Shown: positions 1 to 8,540 of the stretch, piece after piece
Layout of the letters: each line of letters begins with the position of its first letter
Numbering within the stretch: position 1 is the first letter of the stretch
Assembly (NCBI RefSeq): GCF_002796985.1
Contig: NZ_PEKX01000002.1
Span: 186,001 to 250,000 of the forward strand
DNA: 64,000 bases
DNA from: Pseudomonas sp.
GTDB lineage: Bacteria > Pseudomonadota > Gammaproteobacteria > Pseudomonadales > Pseudomonadaceae
Direction of reading: 5' to 3'
Notes under the pieces: generated by a model
What the model saw: the letters and a program-made list of their open reading frames with translations, nothing else
Told to the model about the DNA's origin: nothing
The model's database searches: none
Program-made: the position numbers and the translations under genes

Positions 1-49
1 GTCTGAATCCATCATCCGTCGGCACGCCATACATCTTCTGGGGAACGCT

Positions 50-1669
50 GTGAAGAACTGGACACTACGCCAACGCATCCTGGCCAGCTTTGCTGTCGTG
101 GTCGCGATCATGCTGCTGATGGTCGTGATTTCCTACACCCGCCTGTTGCGGGTGGAGCACAGCACGCAGCGGGTCAGTGAAGACGCCATGCCCGGCACTT
201 ACGCCCTGACCACCGTGCGTTCGGCCTGGACCGACAGCATCCTGATGACCCAGGTGCTGGTCGGCCTGAGTGACGGCAAAGCCCTCGACGAGGCCCGCCG
301 CCAGGAATTTCGCGCCAATCACGACGTGCTGGTCGAACGTATCGCGCTCTACGAGCGGACCGTCACCGATTCACGCGATAAGGAAATTCTCGGCCACTTC
401 AAGCAGCAGGCGAACGAATACGATGCGCTGCTGGGGCAGGTCCTGCAGCTCTACACCACCGACCGCGAGGGAGCCCGGCGCCTGCTGCTGGATCGCCTCG
501 AACCGATGTGGGACAGCGGCCGCAAGACGCTCAACCAACTGATCTCGCTGAACAAGGAAATCGCCGATGCGGCGGCGTCGAACATCGTCGACGAAGTTGC
601 CACTGCCAAGGCGATCATGCTGATTTCGCTGCTGCTGGCCATTGTTGCCGCGGCGATCTGCGGGCTGCTGCTCATGCGTGCCATTACCGAACCGGTACGC
701 CAGGTGGTGAAGGGCCTGCAGGTCATGGGCAGTGGTGACTTCACCACGCGCCTGGCCATGGAGCGCAACGACGAGTTCGCGGTGATCGAAACCGGCTTCA
801 ACGGCATGGCCGAAGAGCTCAAGGGCCTGGTATCGCAGGCGCAGCGCTCGGCCATCCAGGTGACCACCTCGGTCACCGAGATCGCCGCCACCTCCAAGCA
901 GCAACAGGCCACCGCCACCGAAACCGCCGCCACTACCACCGAGATTGGCGCCACCTCGCGGGAAATCGCCGCCACCTCGCGCGACCTGGTGCGCACCATG
1001 GCCGAGGTGTCCTCGGCCGCCGAACAGACTTCCACCCTGGCCGGCTCCGGCCAGCTCGGCCTGGCGCGCATGGAAGAGACCATGCACCACGTGATGGGTG
1101 CCGCCGAGCTGGTCAACGCCAAGCTGGCGATCCTCAACGAGCGCGCCGGCAACATCAACCAGGTGGTCACCACCATCGTCAAGGTGGCCGACCAGACCAA
1201 CCTGCTCTCGCTCAACGCCGCCATCGAGGCGGAGAAGGCCGGCGAGTATGGCCGTGGCTTCGCCGTGGTCGCTACCGAGGTGCGCCGCCTGGCCGACCAG
1301 ACCGCCGTGGCCACCTACGACATCGAGCAGATGGTCCGCGAGATCCAGTCCGCCGTGTCCGCCGGCGTGATGGGCATGGACAAATTCTCCGAGGAGGTGC
1401 GTCGCGGCATCTCGGAAGTCGGCCAGGTCGGCGAGCAGTTGTCGCAGATCATCCAGCAAGTGCAGGCGCTGGCGCCGCGCGTGCTGATGGTCAACGAAGG
1501 CATGCAGGCCCAGGCCACCGGCGCCGAGCAGATCAACCAGGCGCTGGTGCAGCTCGGCGAGGCCACCGGGCAGACCGTGGAATCCCTGCGCCAGGCCAGC
1601 TTCGCCATCGACGAGCTGAACCTCGTGGCCAACGGACTGCGCAATGGCGTCTCCCGCTTCAAGGTCTGA
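50..1669 (+). CDS. wspA: WspA, membrane methyl-accepting chemotaxis receptor for surface sensing
   Basis: This is the receptor of the Wsp pathway, which in pseudomonads senses surface contact and drives c-di-GMP synthesis by WspR. The 539-residue protein has a first membrane segment at about residues 10-29, a periplasmic helical domain, a second membrane segment at about 184-209, a HAMP linker, and a long Ala/Thr/Gln-rich signalling coiled coil. The conserved hairpin tip is present (QTNLLSLNAAIEAEKAGEYG region, followed by RGFAVVATEVR). The start is GTG, placed a few bases after a GGGGAAC ribosome site. The next gene starts inside its last 26 bases, so the two are translationally coupled. Identity is very secure because the whole wsp gene order follows. 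Confidence 0.96.
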   Translation: MKNWTLRQRILASFAVVVAIMLLMVVISYTRLLRVEHSTQRVSEDAMPGTYALTTVRSAWTDSILMTQVLVGLSDGKALDEARRQEFRANHDVLVERIALYERTVTDSRDKEILGHFKQQANEYDALLGQVLQLYTTDREGARRLLLDRLEPMWDSGRKTLNQLISLNKEIADAAASNIVDEVATAKAIMLISLLLAIVAAAICGLLLMRAITEPVRQVVKGLQVMGSGDFTTRLAMERNDEFAVIETGFNGMAEELKGLVSQAQRSAIQVTTSVTEIAATSKQQQATATETAATTTEIGATSREIAATSRDLVRTMAEVSSAAEQTSTLAGSGQLGLARMEETMHHVMGAAELVNAKLAILNERAGNINQVVTTIVKVADQTNLLSLNAAIEAEKAGEYGRGFAVVATEVRRLADQTAVATYDIEQMVREIQSAVSAGVMGMDKFSEEVRRGISEVGQVGEQLSQIIQQVQALAPRVLMVNEGMQAQATGAEQINQALVQLGEATGQTVESLRQASFAIDELNLVANGLRNGVSRFKV

Positions 1670-2153
1670 CGCCGCCGCGGCGGGCAGGCTGTACCTGCAG
1701 TTCCGCCTGGGCGCGGACCGCTATGCGCTGGACGTCCATGACGTCATCGAGGTGTTGCCGGTGCCTGCGCTCAAGCGCGTGCCGGAAGCGCCGGCCTGGG
1801 TTGCCGGGCTGTTTCCGCACCGTGGTGAACTGTTGCCGATACTCGACTTGAGCCAGATGGCCTTCGGGCGCGGCGCGCCACTTCGCACCAGCACGCGGCT
1901 GGTGCTGGTGCGCTATCGCACCGATGGCCAGGGCCCGGAGCAGTGGCTCGGGCTGATCCTCGAACAGGCAACCCACACCCTGCGCCGCGACCCTGCGGCG
2001 TTCCGCGACTACGAGCTGGACAATGGCAGCGCCCGCTACCTTGGCCCCGTGCTGGAGGACGAGCAGGGCCTGCTGCAACGTGTGAGCGTCGACCAGTTGC
2101 TCAGCGACGAAGCCCGCGCGCGACTGTTGCCGCTCAGGAGCGAGCCGGTATGA
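1644..2153 (+). CDS. wspB: WspB, CheW-like adaptor protein
   Basis: This 169-residue protein is a CheW-domain adaptor that couples the WspA receptor to the WspE kinase. The CheW signature is visible in the segments FRLGADRYALDVHDVIEVLP and VAGLFPHRGELLPILDL, and the protein is little longer than a single CheW domain. Its ATG lies inside the end of wspA (26-base overlap), and its stop overlaps the wspC start as ATGA. Wsp systems carry two CheW proteins; the second, WspD, is further downstream. The first dozen residues are Ala/Ser rich and probably disordered. Confidence 0.93.
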   Translation: MASPASRSDAAAAGRLYLQFRLGADRYALDVHDVIEVLPVPALKRVPEAPAWVAGLFPHRGELLPILDLSQMAFGRGAPLRTSTRLVLVRYRTDGQGPEQWLGLILEQATHTLRRDPAAFRDYELDNGSARYLGPVLEDEQGLLQRVSVDQLLSDEARARLLPLRSEPV

Positions 2154-3385
2154 CCGATCCGCGCTTCGCCCAGTTGCTCAAGGAACGCATCGGTCTCGAC
2201 GCCGAGTCGGTTGGCGACGCGGTGATCGAACGTGCGGTGCGCCAGCGCAGCCACAAGGTCAGCGCTGGCAATGCCGAGCATTACTGGAGGCTGCTGCAGG
2301 GCTCCGCCGAGGAAGTGCAGGCGCTGATCGAGGCGGTAATAGTCCCGGAGACCTGGTTCTTCCGTTACCCCGAATCCTTCGGCGCGCTGGCGAACCTTGC
2401 TTCCCGACGCGTGCTGGAGTTGGCCGGCACCCGGCCGCTGCGCATTCTCAGCCTGCCGTGCTCCACCGGCGAGGAGCCGTACTCCATCGTCATGGCGCTG
2501 CTGGATGCGGGCCTGGCGCCGGCGGCCTTCCAGGTCGACGCGCTGGACGTCAGCCGTGCCGTGCTGGAGCGGGCGGAGGAGGGGCGCTACGGGCGCAACT
2601 CCTTCCGTGGCGCCGACGTGGGCTTCCGTGACCGCTACTTCAGCGCTGATGGCAACGATTACCAGCTCGCCGAGGCGGTGCGCCGCAAGGTCCGCTTCCG
2701 CTCCGGCAACCTGCTGGCACCTGGCTTGCTGGCCGGCGAAGCGCCTTATGACTACGTGTTCTGCCGCAACCTGCTGATCTATTTCGACCGGCCCACCCAG
2801 GAACAGGTGGTGGACGTGCTGCGCCGTCTGGCGCGGCCCGACGGCGTGCTGTTCATCGGCCCGGCCGAGGCCAGCCTGATGTCACGCGTCGGCCTGCGCC
2901 CACTGGGCGTGCCGCAGTCCTTCGCTTTCCCGCTGAGTGTCGACGAGCCTCCGGGCCGACCCGCACCGCTGAACTGGACCGCGCCTGCCCCGATCCCTCG
3001 CCCCGTTGCGCCAAAACCTGCGCCAGCACGCCCACGCCTGGCTGCCAAGCCCGAGCAGCCAGCCGTCGCACCCGCCGGCAATGCGCTGGCGGAGATCGCC
3101 CGGCTGGCCAATTCCGGCCAGGCCGCCGAGGCGCGTCGAAGCTGCGAAACCTTGTTGGCCGAGAAGGGCCCGGACGCCGAAGTCTTCTACTGGCTCGGCC
3201 TGCTGGCCGATGCCCAGGGCCAGGGCAGCGAGGCCCAGGGTTTCTACCGCAAGGCGCTGTATCTGCAACCCGATCATCAGGAAAGCCTGCAACACCTGGC
3301 CGCACTGCTCGCGGCCCAGGGCGATGCAGCCGGCGCCCGGCGCCTGCAGGAGCGCGCCGCACGAGGAGTGAAACGCAATGGTTGA
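2150..3385 (+). CDS. wspC: WspC, CheR-type receptor methyltransferase with TPR tail
   Basis: This 411-residue protein methylates glutamates of WspA using S-adenosylmethionine and so adapts the receptor. An all-alpha CheR N domain is followed by a Rossmann methyltransferase domain, with SAM-binding signature LSLPCSTGEEPYSI near residue 100 and the segment DYVFCRNLLIYF. A Pro/Ala-rich linker leads to C-terminal tetratricopeptide repeats (EVFYWLGLLADAQGQ region). I chose the ATG that overlaps the wspB stop (ATGA). An upstream in-frame extension exists but would run deep through wspB. The C-terminal TPRs are typical of WspC and are thought to mediate partner contacts. The end overlaps wspD by 8 bases. 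Confidence 0.94.
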   Translation: MTDPRFAQLLKERIGLDAESVGDAVIERAVRQRSHKVSAGNAEHYWRLLQGSAEEVQALIEAVIVPETWFFRYPESFGALANLASRRVLELAGTRPLRILSLPCSTGEEPYSIVMALLDAGLAPAAFQVDALDVSRAVLERAEEGRYGRNSFRGADVGFRDRYFSADGNDYQLAEAVRRKVRFRSGNLLAPGLLAGEAPYDYVFCRNLLIYFDRPTQEQVVDVLRRLARPDGVLFIGPAEASLMSRVGLRPLGVPQSFAFPLSVDEPPGRPAPLNWTAPAPIPRPVAPKPAPARPRLAAKPEQPAVAPAGNALAEIARLANSGQAAEARRSCETLLAEKGPDAEVFYWLGLLADAQGQGSEAQGFYRKALYLQPDHQESLQHLAALLAAQGDAAGARRLQERAARGVKRNG

Positions 3386-4079
3386 ACGTGACGCTTCTTC
3401 CATCGACAGCTCCTCTTTTGACAGTGGCCTGCCGCCGGTGGACGACTGCTGGAACCGCATCGGCGTGCGCGGCGACCGCAGTTGCCCGCAACTGGCCGAG
3501 CACATCCATTGCCGCAACTGCCCGGTGCATGCCGCCGCCGCCATCAGCCTGCTGGACCGTTACGCACTGGGCAGCGCAGGCGCCGAGCCGGCTCCCGTCG
3601 AGGCCGCCGCAGCGGAGGTCGAAGAAGGCCGCCCACACCTGATCTTCCGCCTCGGCGAGGAATGGCTGGGCCTGCCCACTCGTGCCCTCTCCGAGGTGGC
3701 TCCCGCCTGCGTGGTGCATTCGCTACCGCACCAGCGCTCGCCGGCGTTGCTGGGCGTCGCCAATGTGCGCGGTACCCTGGTGGCCTGCATTTCCCTGGGC
3801 GAACTGCTCGGGCTCGATGGCCGCTCGGTCGCTCGTGACGACGCGCGGATCGTACCGAGAATGCTGATTCTCGCGGCGGTCGGCGGGCCGATCATCTCGC
3901 CGGTGGACGAAGTCGACGGCATCCATGAACTGGACGAGAAGGCCATCGTCGAAGCCGCATCCCAGAGCCATGCCGCCAACGACCGCTTCACCCGTGGCGT
4001 GATGCAGTGGCGCCAACGCAGCATTCGCCTGCTCGACCAGGATGCCCTGCTCGACGCGGCTACCCGGAGCCTTGCATGA
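3378..4079 (+). CDS. wspD: WspD, CheW-like adaptor with an N-terminal cysteine cluster
   Basis: This is the second CheW adaptor of the Wsp complex, 233 residues long. The C-terminal two thirds is a CheW domain (LIFRLGEEWLGLPTRALSEV, then LLGVANVRGTLVACISL). The N-terminal 70 residues carry four cysteines (about C24, C36, C45 and C48, the last two as CRNCPVH), which look like a possible metal or redox site. This is a sequence observation, not a demonstrated function. The gene overlaps wspC by 8 bases, and its stop overlaps the wspE start as ATGA. The longer N terminus distinguishes it from WspB and suggests that the two adaptors do different jobs. Confidence 0.92.
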   Translation: MVERDASSIDSSSFDSGLPPVDDCWNRIGVRGDRSCPQLAEHIHCRNCPVHAAAAISLLDRYALGSAGAEPAPVEAAAAEVEEGRPHLIFRLGEEWLGLPTRALSEVAPACVVHSLPHQRSPALLGVANVRGTLVACISLGELLGLDGRSVARDDARIVPRMLILAAVGGPIISPVDEVDGIHELDEKAIVEAASQSHAANDRFTRGVMQWRQRSIRLLDQDALLDAATRSLA

Positions 4080-6367
4080 CCCCGGATCAGATGAAGGACG
4101 CGTCGATGCTGGAGCTGTTCCGCCTGGAGGCGGAGGCCCAGACGCAGGTGCTGGTGCAGGGGTTGATGGCGCTGGAGCGCAACCCGACCCAGGCCGACCA
4201 GCTCGAAGCCTGCATGCGCGCCGCGCACTCGCTCAAGGGCGCCGCGCGGATCGTCGGCCTGGATGCCGGCGTGCAGGTCGCCCACGTAATGGAAGATTGC
4301 CTGGTCGGCGCCCAGGAAAGCCGCTTGCTGCTGACGCCCGGCCACATCGATGCGCTGTTGGCCGGCACCGATATCCTGCTGCACATCGCCGACGCCCAGG
4401 CCGAGCTTGCCGAACAGGCCCGACAGGGCGTGCCGGCGATGGTCGAACGTCTGCACGAGCTGGTTTCCGGGCTGGCGCCAATACCGCCCGCGCCAGCCGC
4501 TGCACTACCACCCGAGCCCGCCAAGGCGGTCGTCGAACAGCCCGTGTCGGTGCCGGCGTTCCCGTCGGCTCCTGCCATCGAGCCCGCGCCGCCTCGTCGC
4601 CCCAGCGACAGTGACGAAGCCGGCGAGCGCGTACTGCGAGTGACTGCCGAGCGCCTGAACCAGCTGCTCGACTATTCCAGCAAGTCGCTGGTGGAATCCC
4701 AGCGTCTCAAGCCGCTGCTCGATTCCCTGCAGCGCCTCAAGCGCGTCCAGGCCAGCGCCAGCCGCGTGCTCGACGGGGCCCGGGATGCCGCCAGCACAGC
4801 CAACCTCGATGCCGAGGCGCAGGCCTACCTGGCCGATGCGCGCCGCCTGGTCGGCGAGTGCCAGCAATTGCTCAGCGAGCAGATCGCCGAGCTGGACGAA
4901 TTCAGCTTCAAGGCCGGCCAGCGCGCGCAGTCGCTCTACGACACGGCGTTGGCCTGCCGTATGCGGCCTTTCTCCGACATGCTGGCCGGACAGGCGAGGA
5001 TGGTTCGCGACCTCGGTCGCTCGTTGGGCAAGAGCGTGCATCTGGACGTACAGGGTGCTACCACCCAGGTCGACCGCGACGTATTGGAAAAGCTCGAAGC
5101 GCCGCTCACGCACCTGCTGCGCAACGCCGTCGACCACGGCATAGAGTCTGCTGATGTGCGGGCGCGCGCTGGCAAGCCGGAGCAGGGCTGCATCCAGCTG
5201 TTGGCCCGCCACCATGCCGGCATGCTGATGCTGGAACTGCAGGATGACGGCGCAGGCGTCGATCTCGACCGCCTGCGCACAGCGATCGTGCGTCGCCAGT
5301 TATCCACAGAAGAAACCGTGGCGCGCCTCACCGAGGAAGAACTGCTGAGCTTCCTGTTCCTGCCCGGCTTCAGCATGCGCGAGCAGGTCACCGAGGTGTC
5401 CGGGCGCGGCGTCGGCCTGGATGCCGTGCAGCACATGGTGCGCCTGCTGCGCGGCGGTATCCGCATGGAGCAGGTGAGCGGGCAGGGCGCGCGTTTTCAC
5501 CTGGAAGTGCCGCTGACGCTGTCCGTGGTGCGCAGTCTGGTCGTCACCATCGGTGGCGAGGCCTATGCCTTCCCGCTGGCGCACATCGAGCGCATGCGCC
5601 GCCTGGCGCCGGACGAGATCGTCCAGCTCGAAGGCCGCCAGCAGTTCTGGCACGAGGGTCGGCATGTCGGCCTGGTGTCCGCCAGCCAGCTGTTGCAACG
5701 CCCGGACGGCGAGGCTACGGCGGACGAGATCCCGGTGGTGGTGATCCGCGAGCGGGAGAGCGCCTACGGCGTGGCGGTGGAGAAATTCATCGGCGAGCGC
5801 ACCCTGGTGGTGGTGCCGCTGGATGCCCGGCTGGGCAAGGTGCAGGACGTGTCGGCTGGCGCGCTGCTGGACGACGGTACGCCGGTGCTGATTCTCGACG
5901 TCGAGGACATGTTGCGCTCGGTGCAGAAGCTCCTGGCCACCGGCCGCCTGGAACGCATCGACCCCACTGGCCGTCTTTCCGGCCCGGCGCGCAAGCGTGT
6001 GCTGGTGGTGGACGACTCGCTCACCGTGCGCGAGCTGGAACGCAAGCTGCTGCTGGGGCGCGGCTATGATGTCGCCGTGGCGGTGGACGGCATGGACGGC
6101 TGGAACGCCCTGCGCTCGGAGCATTTCGACCTGGTCATCACCGACATCGACATGCCGCGCATGGACGGTATCGAGCTGGTGACCCTGATCCGCCGCGACA
6201 CCCGCCTGCAGTCGCTGCCGGTGATGGTGGTGTCCTACAAGGACCGCGAAGAGGACCGTCGGCGCGGCCTGGATGCCGGCGCCGACTATTATCTGGCCAA
6301 GGCCAGTTTCCACGACGAGGCCCTGCTGGATGCGGTGGTCGACCTGATCGGAGGAACCCACGGGTGA
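4076..6367 (+). CDS. wspE: WspE, hybrid CheA histidine kinase with C-terminal receiver
   Basis: WspE is the kinase of the pathway and phosphorylates WspR and WspF. The 763-residue protein starts with an HPt domain whose phosphorylatable His is about residue 51 (AAHSLKGAAR). A Pro-rich linker follows, then dimerisation, HATPase (HLLRNAVDHGIE, DDGAGVD, GRGVGLDAV) and CheW-like regulatory domains. A receiver domain (VLVVDDSLTVRE; phospho-acceptor Asp about 690 in LVITDIDMPRMDG) ends the protein. The start used is the ATG in the ATGA overlap with wspD. An upstream in-frame ATG would add 23 residues lying wholly inside wspD and is unlikely. The ochre-free TGA end overlaps the GTG of wspF. Confidence 0.95.
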   Translation: MTPDQMKDASMLELFRLEAEAQTQVLVQGLMALERNPTQADQLEACMRAAHSLKGAARIVGLDAGVQVAHVMEDCLVGAQESRLLLTPGHIDALLAGTDILLHIADAQAELAEQARQGVPAMVERLHELVSGLAPIPPAPAAALPPEPAKAVVEQPVSVPAFPSAPAIEPAPPRRPSDSDEAGERVLRVTAERLNQLLDYSSKSLVESQRLKPLLDSLQRLKRVQASASRVLDGARDAASTANLDAEAQAYLADARRLVGECQQLLSEQIAELDEFSFKAGQRAQSLYDTALACRMRPFSDMLAGQARMVRDLGRSLGKSVHLDVQGATTQVDRDVLEKLEAPLTHLLRNAVDHGIESADVRARAGKPEQGCIQLLARHHAGMLMLELQDDGAGVDLDRLRTAIVRRQLSTEETVARLTEEELLSFLFLPGFSMREQVTEVSGRGVGLDAVQHMVRLLRGGIRMEQVSGQGARFHLEVPLTLSVVRSLVVTIGGEAYAFPLAHIERMRRLAPDEIVQLEGRQQFWHEGRHVGLVSASQLLQRPDGEATADEIPVVVIRERESAYGVAVEKFIGERTLVVVPLDARLGKVQDVSAGALLDDGTPVLILDVEDMLRSVQKLLATGRLERIDPTGRLSGPARKRVLVVDDSLTVRELERKLLLGRGYDVAVAVDGMDGWNALRSEHFDLVITDIDMPRMDGIELVTLIRRDTRLQSLPVMVVSYKDREEDRRRGLDAGADYYLAKASFHDEALLDAVVDLIGGTHG

Positions 6368-7371
6368 AGATAGGGATAGTCAACGATATGCCCCTGGCAG
6401 TGGAGGCGATGCGCCGGGCGCTGGCCTTCGAGCCGGCGCACCGTATTGTCTGGGTGGCCGCCAACGGCGCCGAAGCGCTGGAGATGTGCGTCGCGCACAA
6501 GCCTGACGTGATCCTGATGGACCTGCTAATGCCGGTCATGGATGGCGTCGAGGCCACGCGCCAGATCATGGCCCAGAGCCCCTGCGCGATCATCGTCGTC
6601 ACGGTCGACCTGGAACGCAACATGAGCCGCGTGTTCGACGCCATGGGCAATGGCGCGGTGGACGCGGTGAACACCCCGGTGATGGGCGCCGGCGACCCCG
6701 CCGAAGCAGCCCGCCCGCTGCTGCGCAAACTGCAGAACCTGGCCTGGCTGAATGCCCCGCACGACAGTCGCCCGGCCATCAGTACGATGCCGGCGCGCAA
6801 GGGCAGCGGTGCGCGCAAGCTGATCACCATTGGTTCCTCGGCCGGCGGCCCAGCGGCGCTGGCTGACCTGTTCGCCCGTCTGCCGGCGGATTTCCCGGCG
6901 GCCATCGTGGTCGTCCAGCACGTCGACGAAGTCTTTGCCGCCGGCATGGCCGAATGGCTCTCGACCCAGTCGAAGATTCCCGTGCGCCTGGCGCGCCATG
7001 GCGAGCCGCCGCAGCCGGGCTGCGTGCTGCTGGCCGGCACCAACCACCATATCCGCCTGCTCAAGGGCGGTGAACTGGCGTATACCGCCGAGCCCAGCAG
7101 CCATATCTACCGACCCTCGATCGACGTGTTCTTCGACAGCGTGGTCGAGTACTGGGCGGGCGATGCCGTTGGCGTCCTGCTCACCGGCATGGGCCGGGAC
7201 GGAGCCGAGGGCCTGAAACACATGCGCGATCGAGGCTTCCTGACCCTGGCTCAGGACCAGGACAGCAGTGCCGTGTACGGTATGCCCAAGGCGGCGGCGG
7301 CCATTGGCGCCGCGGTGGAGATTCGCGCGCTGGGCGAGATTGCCCGACGACTCGCTGAGGTCTGCGCCTGA
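6364..7371 (+). CDS. wspF: WspF, CheB-type receptor methylesterase
   Basis: WspF demethylates WspA and resets the pathway; loss of WspF in P. aeruginosa is known to give high c-di-GMP wrinkly colonies. The 335-residue protein has a receiver domain with acceptor Asp53 (VILMDLLMPVMDG) and a CheB catalytic domain with the triad regions GSSAGGPAAL, VVQHVD and GMGRDGAEGL. The start is GTG, inside the wspE stop. All catalytic residues look intact, so there is no sequence sign of the wspF-inactivating mutations that pseudomonads readily acquire. It is the last gene of the tightly overlapping block; wspR follows after a short gap. Confidence 0.95.
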   Translation: MKIGIVNDMPLAVEAMRRALAFEPAHRIVWVAANGAEALEMCVAHKPDVILMDLLMPVMDGVEATRQIMAQSPCAIIVVTVDLERNMSRVFDAMGNGAVDAVNTPVMGAGDPAEAARPLLRKLQNLAWLNAPHDSRPAISTMPARKGSGARKLITIGSSAGGPAALADLFARLPADFPAAIVVVQHVDEVFAAGMAEWLSTQSKIPVRLARHGEPPQPGCVLLAGTNHHIRLLKGGELAYTAEPSSHIYRPSIDVFFDSVVEYWAGDAVGVLLTGMGRDGAEGLKHMRDRGFLTLAQDQDSSAVYGMPKAAAAIGAAVEIRALGEIARRLAEVCA

Positions 7372-7394
7372 GCGCAGGCCACGGAGCTGAATCC

Positions 7395-8420
7395 ATGAAC
7401 CCCGTTTCCATGAACTCAAATCAGAGTGACTACCCCGTGAACATCCCAGGCGATTCCGCTGCGATGGTGCTGCTGGTGGACGATCAGCCGATGATCGGCG
7501 AAGCCGTGCGCCGTGCGTTGGCGGACGACCCCAGCATCGACTTCCATTTCTGCTCCGACCCGCACCAGGCCGTTGCCCTGGCGATCCAGATCAAGCCCAC
7601 GGTGATCCTCCAGGATCTGGTGATGCCCGGCGTCGACGGTCTCGCGCTGGTGCGCGAGTACCGCGCCAATCCGGCCACCCGTGGCCTGCCGATCATCGTC
7701 CTGTCGACCAAGGAAGACCCGGCCGTGAAGAGCGCGGCCTTCGCGGCCGGCGCCAACGACTACCTGGTCAAGCTGCCTGACGCCATCGAACTGATCGCCC
7801 GCGTGCGCTATCACTCGCGCTCGTACCTCGCCCTGCTGCAGCGCGACGAGGCCTATCGTGCCCTGCGCGAGAGCCAGCAGCAGTTGCTGGAGACCAACCT
7901 GGTACTGCAGCGGCTGATGAATTCCGACGGACTCACCGGGTTGTCCAACCGCCGACATTTCGACGAATACCTGGAAATGGAGTGGCGCCGCGGCGTGCGC
8001 GAGCAGACGCAGCTGTCGATCCTGCTGGTCGACGTGGACCACTTCAAGGCCTACAACGACACCTTCGGCCATGTGCAGGGCGACGAAGCGTTGCGCCAGG
8101 TCGCCGGAGCCCTGCGGGCCAACGCCAGCCGCCCCTCGGACCTGCCCGCGCGCTACGGCGGCGAGGAGTTCGTCATGGTCCTGCCCAACACTTCGCCCGG
8201 CGGCGCGCGCTTGCTGGCGGAGAAGCTGCGGCGCTCGGTGCAGGACCTCAACATCGCCCACGAGCTGCCCGTTCCGGGGGCGCCGCTGACTGTCAGCGTC
8301 GGCGTGGCGACCTTGATTCCGCAGAACGGGCAGGTCTGCCGCCAGCTCATCGAACTTGCCGACCAGGCGCTCTACAACGCCAAGCACGGTGGTCGCAATC
8401 AGGTGGCCATCGCTGGCTGA
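7395..8420 (+). CDS. wspR: WspR, response-regulator diguanylate cyclase
   Basis: WspR is the output enzyme; when phosphorylated by WspE it makes cyclic di-GMP. The 341-residue protein has an N-terminal receiver (acceptor Asp74 in LQDLVMPG) joined by a helical stalk (residues about 145-175) to a GGDEF domain. The active-site signature is GGEEF at about 255-259. An RxxD inhibitory site (RPSD, about 246-249) lies just upstream, as in known WspR proteins, so product feedback inhibition is expected. The ATG chosen follows ACGGAG at good spacing. A second ATG five codons later, or a GTG near codon 15, are alternatives. The gene is 23 bases after wspF and likely in the same operon. Confidence 0.95.
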   Translation: MNPVSMNSNQSDYPVNIPGDSAAMVLLVDDQPMIGEAVRRALADDPSIDFHFCSDPHQAVALAIQIKPTVILQDLVMPGVDGLALVREYRANPATRGLPIIVLSTKEDPAVKSAAFAAGANDYLVKLPDAIELIARVRYHSRSYLALLQRDEAYRALRESQQQLLETNLVLQRLMNSDGLTGLSNRRHFDEYLEMEWRRGVREQTQLSILLVDVDHFKAYNDTFGHVQGDEALRQVAGALRANASRPSDLPARYGGEEFVMVLPNTSPGGARLLAEKLRRSVQDLNIAHELPVPGAPLTVSVGVATLIPQNGQVCRQLIELADQALYNAKHGGRNQVAIAG

Positions 8421-8469
8421 GCAAGTGGGGAGGCGGCGCGGATGGGCGATGGCGATCTGTCGTAAACCT

Positions 8470-8498
8470 TTTTAGGGTGGCAACAGATCACGTATACT
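8470..8498 (+). promoter_or_regulatory. putative sigma70 promoter upstream of prfB
   Basis: TATACT is preceded by TTTTAG with a 17-base spacer, about 45 bases before the prfB ATG. The -10 box is good and the -35 is weak. This is pattern recognition only. Confidence 0.35.
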
Positions 8499-8540
8499 TG
8501 CCGGCTTTTCTACGCCATTTACCCGTGAGAGATGCCCGCC

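Noticed and set aside
5300..5308. TTATCCACA, a perfect DnaA-box sequence inside wspE
   Set aside because: It is a single box in coding sequence with no cluster, no AT-rich unwinding region and no dnaA/dnaN nearby, so it is not an origin.
6364..7371. Possible loss-of-function in wspF
   Set aside because: The gene is full length with receiver Asp and CheB catalytic motifs intact.
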